Of a stretch of DNA of 64,000 bases, positions 59,591 through 64,000 are shown in pieces. Below the pieces are notes generated by a model. That model did no database searches. It was given only the letters and a program-made list of their open reading frames with translations, and was not told where the DNA came from. The translations under genes and the position numbers were made by a program. This DNA comes from Pirellulaceae bacterium (GTDB taxonomy: Bacteria; Planctomycetota; Planctomycetia; Pirellulales; Pirellulaceae), in assembly GCA_020852965.1 (NCBI GenBank), contig JADYZV010000151.1, positions 1-64,000 of the forward strand, written 5' to 3'. Numbering within the stretch: the first letter of the stretch is position 1; each line of letters opens with the position of its first letter.

Positions 59591-60277
59591 ATGACCAAGG
59601 GTATCCTCGGCCGTAAGGTCGGTACAACGCAGATTTTCCAGGAAGATGGCACGGCCGTCCCTGTGACTGTATTAGAAGTTGGCCCTTGCCATGTTCTTCA
59701 GGTTCGCACCGTCGAGCGTGATGGCTATGAAGCAGTGCAGCTCGGTTTCTTGGATAAGCCACGCCGCTTGTCGAGTCGTGCTGAGCGCGGGCATGTCGCC
59801 GCGATTGGCAGTAAGCGCTCCAAGCGTCTTTCGGCTGCTGGGGTTGAGGTTGCTGTTAAGCCGTCTTGTGAGCCGCAGCGTTTTGTTCGCGAGCTGCGCG
59901 GCAAGCCTGCCCATGAGGTTGGTGCTCAGGTTACGGCGGCCATCTTTGACGGTGTCAAGGCGGTCGATGTCACGGGCAATAGTAAGGGGCGTGGTTTCTC
60001 GGGTGTGATGAAGCGGCATAATTTTCACGGGCAGCGCGCTACGCACGGTGTTAAGAAGTGTCACCGTCACGCTGGTGGTACTAGCATGGCGACTTACCCG
60101 GGTCGCGTATTTAAGGGTCAGAAGATGGCCGGGCAGTACGGTGCGACCAAGACGACGGTTCGCAATCTGAAGATTGCCAAGGTGGATGCCGAGAATAATC
60201 TGTTGTTGGTGCAGGGCTCTGTGCCGGGTCCAACTGGGTGCTATGTGGTCGTGCGTGAAACGAACAAGGTGGGTTAG
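59591..60277 (+). CDS. rplC: 50S ribosomal protein L3
   Basis: 228 aa. L3 hallmarks: GILGRKVGTTQIF at the start, VTGNSKGRGFSGVMKRHNF (the RNA-contacting loop, about 125-145), and the HAGGTSMATYPGRVFKGQKMAG block (about 158-180). GGAAAG lies before ATG 59591. Follows rpsJ by 184 bp, the longest gap so far in the operon, and precedes rplD. Confidence 0.97.
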   Translation: MTKGILGRKVGTTQIFQEDGTAVPVTVLEVGPCHVLQVRTVERDGYEAVQLGFLDKPRRLSSRAERGHVAAIGSKRSKRLSAAGVEVAVKPSCEPQRFVRELRGKPAHEVGAQVTAAIFDGVKAVDVTGNSKGRGFSGVMKRHNFHGQRATHGVKKCHRHAGGTSMATYPGRVFKGQKMAGQYGATKTTVRNLKIAKVDAENNLLLVQGSVPGPTGCYVVVRETNKVG

Positions 60278-60345
60278 GCTGCTTGGCTTCGTGAGCGATT
60301 TGCGGTGAGTAAAGACGGTCGAATTTTTTTGAGTGTAAGTCTGAA

Positions 60346-60993
60346 ATGGTCACATTACCAATCTACGATCAAAGCGGCGCCGAGGTGGGCAAGATCGATG
60401 TCGATCCGGCGGCGATTGCCCCGCGGGTCAGCAAGCAGTTGCTGCACGATGCGGTCGTGATGTATATGTCCAATCTTCGCCAGGGAACCAAAAAGACCAA
60501 GGGGCGTGGCGAAGTCTCCGGTTCGACCAAGAAGATGTATCGTCAAAAGGGTACGGGCAATGCGCGGGCGGGCTCCAAACGCGCTCCGCAGCGCCGCGGC
60601 GGTGGTCATGCCATGCAGCTTCGTCCTCGCAAGTATTACTATCGCATGCCCCGTAAGGCGATCCAATTGGCGACGCGTATGGCCATCGCATCGAAATTGG
60701 CCGACGGGCAAGTCGTTGTGATCGACAAGCTCGACATGGCAGCTCCCAAAACTAAAGTGCTGGCCTCGACGCTCAAGTCGCTCGGCTTGGAGGGTGTGAC
60801 CACCCTGGTGACGACGGGTGACTACTCGAGTGCAGTATACATGAGTGGTCGCAATATCCCCAGTGTGCAAGTCACGCGTGTGGCGGACTTGAATGCTTTG
60901 AGTGTGCTGCGTCCTAAGCGAATGTTGGTGACGAAAGAGGCTTTGGAAGCGATTCAGTCACATTATAAAGCACCTGAAGTTGTAGCTAGCTAG
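60346..60993 (+). CDS. rplD: 50S ribosomal protein L4
   Basis: 215 aa. L4 hallmarks are the loop segment with GEVSGSTKKMYRQKGTGNARAGS then RAPQRRGGGHAM (about 53-85), which extends into the exit tunnel, and PRKYYYRMPRKA. The C-terminal half folds as an alpha/beta domain (KVLASTLKSLGL). Position between L3 and L23 is canonical. In other bacteria L4 represses this operon. Confidence 0.97.
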   Translation: MVTLPIYDQSGAEVGKIDVDPAAIAPRVSKQLLHDAVVMYMSNLRQGTKKTKGRGEVSGSTKKMYRQKGTGNARAGSKRAPQRRGGGHAMQLRPRKYYYRMPRKAIQLATRMAIASKLADGQVVVIDKLDMAAPKTKVLASTLKSLGLEGVTTLVTTGDYSSAVYMSGRNIPSVQVTRVADLNALSVLRPKRMLVTKEALEAIQSHYKAPEVVAS

Positions 60994-61075
60994 TTAGTAG
61001 GTCAAGAAACAGTTGAAGATATCGCTGCTCGCCAAAGCGGGCACAACCAAACGAATCGTAGTGGAAGTGGAAGAC

Positions 61076-61390
61076 ATGAGTCAAGCGAAGACACCGACCC
61101 AAGGTTTGAAGCTGGAGCCGCATCAGGTAATCCTCCGTCCTTTGGTTACGGAAAAGGGTGTGCACAAAGCTGCTCGCCACAACCACTATGCTTTTGAAGT
61201 GCACCCGCAAGCGACCAAGACTGACGTGCGTCAGGCCGTTGAGCTACTGTTCAATGTGGTCGTTGAGCGCGTGATGACTCAGAATCGCCATGGAAAATCG
61301 CGACGCTACCGTCAGCGTGTCGGGTTAACCGGCAATTGGAAAAAGGCAGTCGTCAAGCTGAATGCCGAACACCGTATCGACTTCTTCTAG
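61076..61390 (+). CDS. rplW: 50S ribosomal protein L23
   Basis: 104 aa. L23 pattern: ILRPLVTEKGVHKAARHNHYAFEVHPQATKTDVRQAVE, ending in a KAVVKLNAEHRIDFF tail. It lies at the peptide exit and docks trigger factor and SRP. ATG 61076 is chosen; an upstream in-frame ATG at 61013 would add 21 residues with no L23 character. Confidence 0.95.
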   Translation: MSQAKTPTQGLKLEPHQVILRPLVTEKGVHKAARHNHYAFEVHPQATKTDVRQAVELLFNVVVERVMTQNRHGKSRRYRQRVGLTGNWKKAVVKLNAEHRIDFF

Positions 61391-61443
61391 TCAGTGGAAG
61401 CCGGTTGTAGGTAACGGTCCAGATCAAACATTAGGTAAGTAAG

Positions 61444-62301
61444 ATGGGTATTCGCAAATACAAACCAACCTCCGCCGGACGTAGGAATGCGTCGGTGAGC
61501 GATTTTGCCGAGCTAACCAAAGGTGCGGTTCCGGAGAAGTCGTTGTTGCGCCCCAAGCCTAAAAAGGGTGGACGCAACTTCCAGGGGAAGATTACCGCGC
61601 GTCACCGTGGCGGTGGACACAAGCAGCAATACCGTCTGATCGACTTCAAGCGTGATAAAGATGGCATTCCCGCCAAGGTTGATTCGATTCAGTACGATCC
61701 CAATCGTTCAAGCCGCATCGCCTTGCTGGTCTATGCCGATGGCGAAAAAAGATATGTGATTGCACCCGATGGGCTCAAGGCGGGTGACAAGGTTGAGAAT
61801 GGTGCCAGCGCGCCGCCGAAGGTTGGCAATTGCATGCCGCTCAAGCACATGCCCCCGGGGACTGAAGTGTTCTGCATCGAGATGCAGCCTGGTCGCGGTG
61901 GGGTGATGTGCCGCAGTGCCGGCACGCTCGCCACCCTGATGGCCCGGGAGTCCGATTGGGCTCAGTTGATGCTTCCCAGTGGTGAAATTCGGCGAATACC
62001 AGGCGGATGTCGCGCAACGATTGGCAGGGCAAGCAATCCGGACCATGGTGCCGTCGTGTTGGGTAAGGCGGGCCGAAAGCGTTGGATGGGGCGTCGTCCT
62101 CATGTGCGTGGTACGGCGATGAATCCAATCGACCACCCGCACGGTGGTGGTGAAGGTCGAACCAAGGGTGGTCGCCATCCGGTGACGCCGCAAGGCAAGC
62201 CGACCAAGGGTGGGTCGACACGAGCGCGGCGCAAGCCATCGAACTCGGCGATCATCCGTCGCCGCAAGTCGCGACGTTATGGTCAACTGAAGTTGAAGTA
62301 A
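61444..62301 (+). CDS. rplB: 50S ribosomal protein L2
   Basis: 285 aa. Full L2: [20 protein letters not shown], the [28 protein letters not shown] region, [17 protein letters not shown]-type core and the C-terminal [19 protein letters not shown] with the catalytic-site His region, ending [12 protein letters not shown] lies before ATG 61444. It is central to peptidyl transferase assembly. Confidence 0.97.
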   Translation: MGIRKYKPTSAGRRNASVSDFAELTKGAVPEKSLLRPKPKKGGRNFQGKITARHRGGGHKQQYRLIDFKRDKDGIPAKVDSIQYDPNRSSRIALLVYADGEKRYVIAPDGLKAGDKVENGASAPPKVGNCMPLKHMPPGTEVFCIEMQPGRGGVMCRSAGTLATLMARESDWAQLMLPSGEIRRIPGGCRATIGRASNPDHGAVVLGKAGRKRWMGRRPHVRGTAMNPIDHPHGGGEGRTKGGRHPVTPQGKPTKGGSTRARRKPSNSAIIRRRKSRRYGQLKLK

Positions 62302-62365
62302 TATCACGGCAGGTCAGTAGTACACGTTTTCGACAGTCCAAGTGAAACCAGAGTTAAATTGAGTT

Positions 62366-62635
62366 ATGGGACGTAGCACAAAAAAGGGTCCGTTTGTCGA
62401 CCCCAGACTGTACGGCAAAGTGGTCAAGGTTCAGGAATCTGGATCGCACGAGCCGATTACGACGTGGGCTCGGCGCTGCACGATTGTGCCCGAGTTCGTC
62501 GGTGTCACGTTTATGGTGCATAACGGCAAGCAGCACATGAAGGTTACGGTTTCCGAGGACATGGTCGGTCACAAGTTGGGTGAATTCGCTCCGACGCGGA
62601 CCTTCCGCGGGCACTCCGGTCGTGGCAAGAAATAA
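62366..62635 (+). CDS. rpsS: 30S ribosomal protein S19
   Basis: 89 aa. S19 blocks: [69 protein letters not shown]. Small protein of the 30S head. The stop codon TAA at 62633-62635 lies inside the first base pairs of a REP-like repeat, so the repeat begins essentially at the gene end. Confidence 0.97.
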   Translation: MGRSTKKGPFVDPRLYGKVVKVQESGSHEPITTWARRCTIVPEFVGVTFMVHNGKQHMKVTVSEDMVGHKLGEFAPTRTFRGHSGRGKK

Positions 62636-62699
62636 TGTGGCCCGACGCTCCGCGTCGGTGTGTGATAGTTGGTGAACGTAGCCCGACGCTCCGCGTCGG
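62634..62699. repeat. REP-like repeat family B, two copies inside the S10 operon
   Basis: AATGTGGCCCGACGCTCCGC...GTCGG at 62634-62658 overlaps the rpsS stop, and AACGTAGCCCGACGCTCCGC at 62675-62699 follows 16 nt later. Both have the shorter GCGTCGG form, allowing a 7-bp stem CCGACGC/GCGTCGG with a 3-nt loop. They occupy the 194-bp rpsS-rplV gap, unusually wide for this operon. Confidence 0.88.
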
Positions 62700-62828
62700 A
62701 AAAGATGTCGGCATCAGATGCTTGACTCACTACCGCAGCAGCGTCCTGTGAGTCTATGGAACATAACGAATACAGAGTTGGTTTGACGGCTTTTCGTCGC
62801 AGAAATACTAAGAGTTAGGGTTGGCACC

Positions 62829-63185
62829 ATGGCATTCAAAGCCATTCACAAGTACGCTCGGATCAGTGCTCGCAAAGTGCGACCTCTGGCCGATTTGGTG
62901 AGAGGCAAGTTCGCCGACGAAGCGCTCGACTTGCTCAAGTACCAGCCGCATCGCGGTGCCCGGATGCTTGAGAAAGTTTTGCGTAGTGCAGTCGGCAACG
63001 CGCAGGACCCCGATCAAAACAAAGGGCAGACTGTCAACCCAGAGCGTCTGGTGGTTATCGACGCTCGCGTCGATGGTGGACCGATGTTCAAGCGTATTCG
63101 GCCTCGAGCGCGTGGGATGGCCTTTGGCATTTTGCGGCGCACGGCGCACATTACGATCGAGCTCGAGCCGATCGACGACATGTAG
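62829..63185 (+). CDS. rplV: 50S ribosomal protein L22
   Basis: 118 aa. L22 pattern: ARISARKVRPLADLVRGK, then EALDLLKYQPHRGARMLEKVLRSAVGNA, with the beta-hairpin tip (MFKRIRPRARGMAFGILRRTAHI) that lines the tunnel and affects macrolide binding. Separated from rpsS by the REP-bearing gap. Confidence 0.96.
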   Translation: MAFKAIHKYARISARKVRPLADLVRGKFADEALDLLKYQPHRGARMLEKVLRSAVGNAQDPDQNKGQTVNPERLVVIDARVDGGPMFKRIRPRARGMAFGILRRTAHITIELEPIDDM

Positions 63186-63239
63186 GGTTCAATTTCGCTA
63201 CGCACGCGGTAGCTAGGTAAGTTCAAGCGAGTTTTAGTT

Positions 63240-63962
63240 ATGGGACAAAAGGTTAACCCTGTCGGCTTTCGGACTGGCGTGGTAATCGGTTGGAAGAGTC
63301 GCTGGTACGCCTCCAAGAAGGAATTCGCGGAACTACTGGTCGAAGACCAAAAGATTCGCAAGTTTATCAAGGATCACCCAGACGCGCGATTCAAGATGCA
63401 GTACCGCAATGCGGGTATTGATCGCATCGAAATCGAGCGGACTCGCGACGAAGTACGCGTGATGCTGTTCGTGGCGCGACCGGGATTGATCATTGGTAAG
63501 AAGGGGCAGGACGTCGAGAAGTTGCAGGAAGAGCTGCAATCGCTGATCGGACGCCGTGTCAATTTGAAGATTGAGGAAGTTGGCCGACCCGAGCTGCAGG
63601 CTCAGTTGGTCGCCGACGACATCGCACAGCAGTTAATGAAACGGACCAATTTCCGACGCACGATGAAACGTGCTTTGGAAACCACTATGGACGCTGGTGC
63701 CAAAGGCATCAAGGTTCAATTGGCTGGTCGACTCGGTGGAGCCGAAATGGCGCGACGCGAAAAGGCGTCCGCTGGATCGCTTCCGCTGAGCACGTTGATG
63801 GCCAAAATCGACTACGGTTTCTCCGAGGCTCAGACACCTCAGGGAAATCTCGGTATTCAAGTCTGGGTAAACCAAGGTTCTCACGCGGGAGACTCCAACG
63901 ATGGCGCTGATGCCCAAGCGGGTCAAGCATCGAAAAAGCCAAAGAGGTCGTATAAAAGGTAA
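63240..63962 (+). CDS. rpsC: 30S ribosomal protein S3
   Basis: 240 aa. S3 pattern: [25 protein letters not shown]-domain [14 protein letters not shown] (about 84-97) and the C-terminal [15 protein letters not shown] with [14 protein letters not shown]. The last about 25 residues ([27 protein letters not shown]) are an extension overlapping the start of rplP by 62 nt in another frame. Confidence 0.96.
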   Translation: MGQKVNPVGFRTGVVIGWKSRWYASKKEFAELLVEDQKIRKFIKDHPDARFKMQYRNAGIDRIEIERTRDEVRVMLFVARPGLIIGKKGQDVEKLQEELQSLIGRRVNLKIEEVGRPELQAQLVADDIAQQLMKRTNFRRTMKRALETTMDAGAKGIKVQLAGRLGGAEMARREKASAGSLPLSTLMAKIDYGFSEAQTPQGNLGIQVWVNQGSHAGDSNDGADAQAGQASKKPKRSYKR

Positions 63963-64000
63963 TGCTACCCGCGGCAACAAGGTCGTCTTTGGCGACTTTG
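63901..64000 (+). CDS. rplP: 50S ribosomal protein L16, 5' part (cut by the window end)
   Basis: Reading from ATG 63901: [20 protein letters not shown], then [13 protein letters not shown] to the edge. This is the typical L16 N-terminus (MLQPKRTKFRK... in other bacteria). The ribosome site GGGAGA lies 8 nt upstream. An internal ATG at 63910 would also give a normal L16 start. It overlaps the 3' end of rpsC by 62 nt in the +1 frame, so translation of L16 begins before S3 ends. Confidence 0.9.
   Translation, partial: MALMPKRVKHRKSQRGRIKGNATRGNKVVFGDF

Overview
This 64 kb stretch looks like chromosomal DNA of a planctomycete, most likely of the Pirellula/Rhodopirellula type. The reasons are a giant ThuA-propeller-HEAT-cytochrome c protein with a CxxCH heme site (the PVC-type secreted heme protein), a Tat-exported Gfo/Idh/MocA oxidoreductase, a secreted SMP-30-like lactonase, several secreted proteins I recognise only as planctomycete-like, an exporter locus built on an M50 metalloprotease, and moderately high GC with loosely packed genes. 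I see no rRNA, tRNA, CRISPR array, prophage or transposase gene.

Layout. 1-8.9 kb: secreted or periplasmic proteins (glutathione peroxidase, a 982-aa orphan, SMP-30-like lactonase, a beta-propeller, a membrane-anchored L12-like protein, a vWA protein). 9.1-14.7 kb: a lipid-type group with a KAS III-like condensing enzyme, an AlgH/YqgE protein and a fused fatty-acyl-AMP ligase/ACP/alpha-oxoamine synthase. 15-18 kb: a MocA-type oxidoreductase facing a proline-rich secreted orphan. 18-25.7 kb: a TolC-like lipoprotein divergent from a three-gene coupled operon (GAF-HlyD, HlyD, PqqD-like/M50/HlyD), a candidate export machine without an ABC ATPase. 25.9-29.3 kb: groES-groEL and two small orphans. 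29.8-33.8 kb: a MacA-MacB-type tripartite efflux operon whose adaptor carries C-terminal EF-hands. 34.2-37.6 kb: a lone secretin. 37.8-45 kb: tsaE, an SLC13 permease and the PVC heme protein. 45.1-46 kb: a decayed patch with a type II toxin-antitoxin pair (toxin interrupted by a stop codon) and a membrane-methyltransferase remnant. 46-58.8 kb: esterase, GntP permease, PTS enzyme I, SGNH protein, DUF58 and MoxR, small secreted protein, lipoamide dehydrogenase, acidic protein, dicarboxylate/amino-acid symporter. 59-64 kb: the S10 ribosomal operon (rpsJ-rplC-rplD-rplW-rplB-rpsS-rplV-rpsC-rplP, cut by the window edge), behind a good sigma-70-like promoter.

The most striking feature outside the genes is the number of short non-coding repeat families. 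One is a REP-like hairpin (CCGACGCTCCGCCGTCGG and a one-base-shorter form) found between genes, inside the S10 operon and four times inside the PVC heme gene in two different reading frames. A second is a hairpin family with core GGACTCGTAACCTCGTCC lying mostly just after stop codons. There are also MITE-like inverted repeats at 4103-4196 (20-bp perfect arms), 5273-5364, 28211-28290 and 53364-53507 (between moxR and its DUF58 partner), and heptanucleotide tandem repeats at two gene ends.

All functional calls come from reading motifs by eye. No database search was run.
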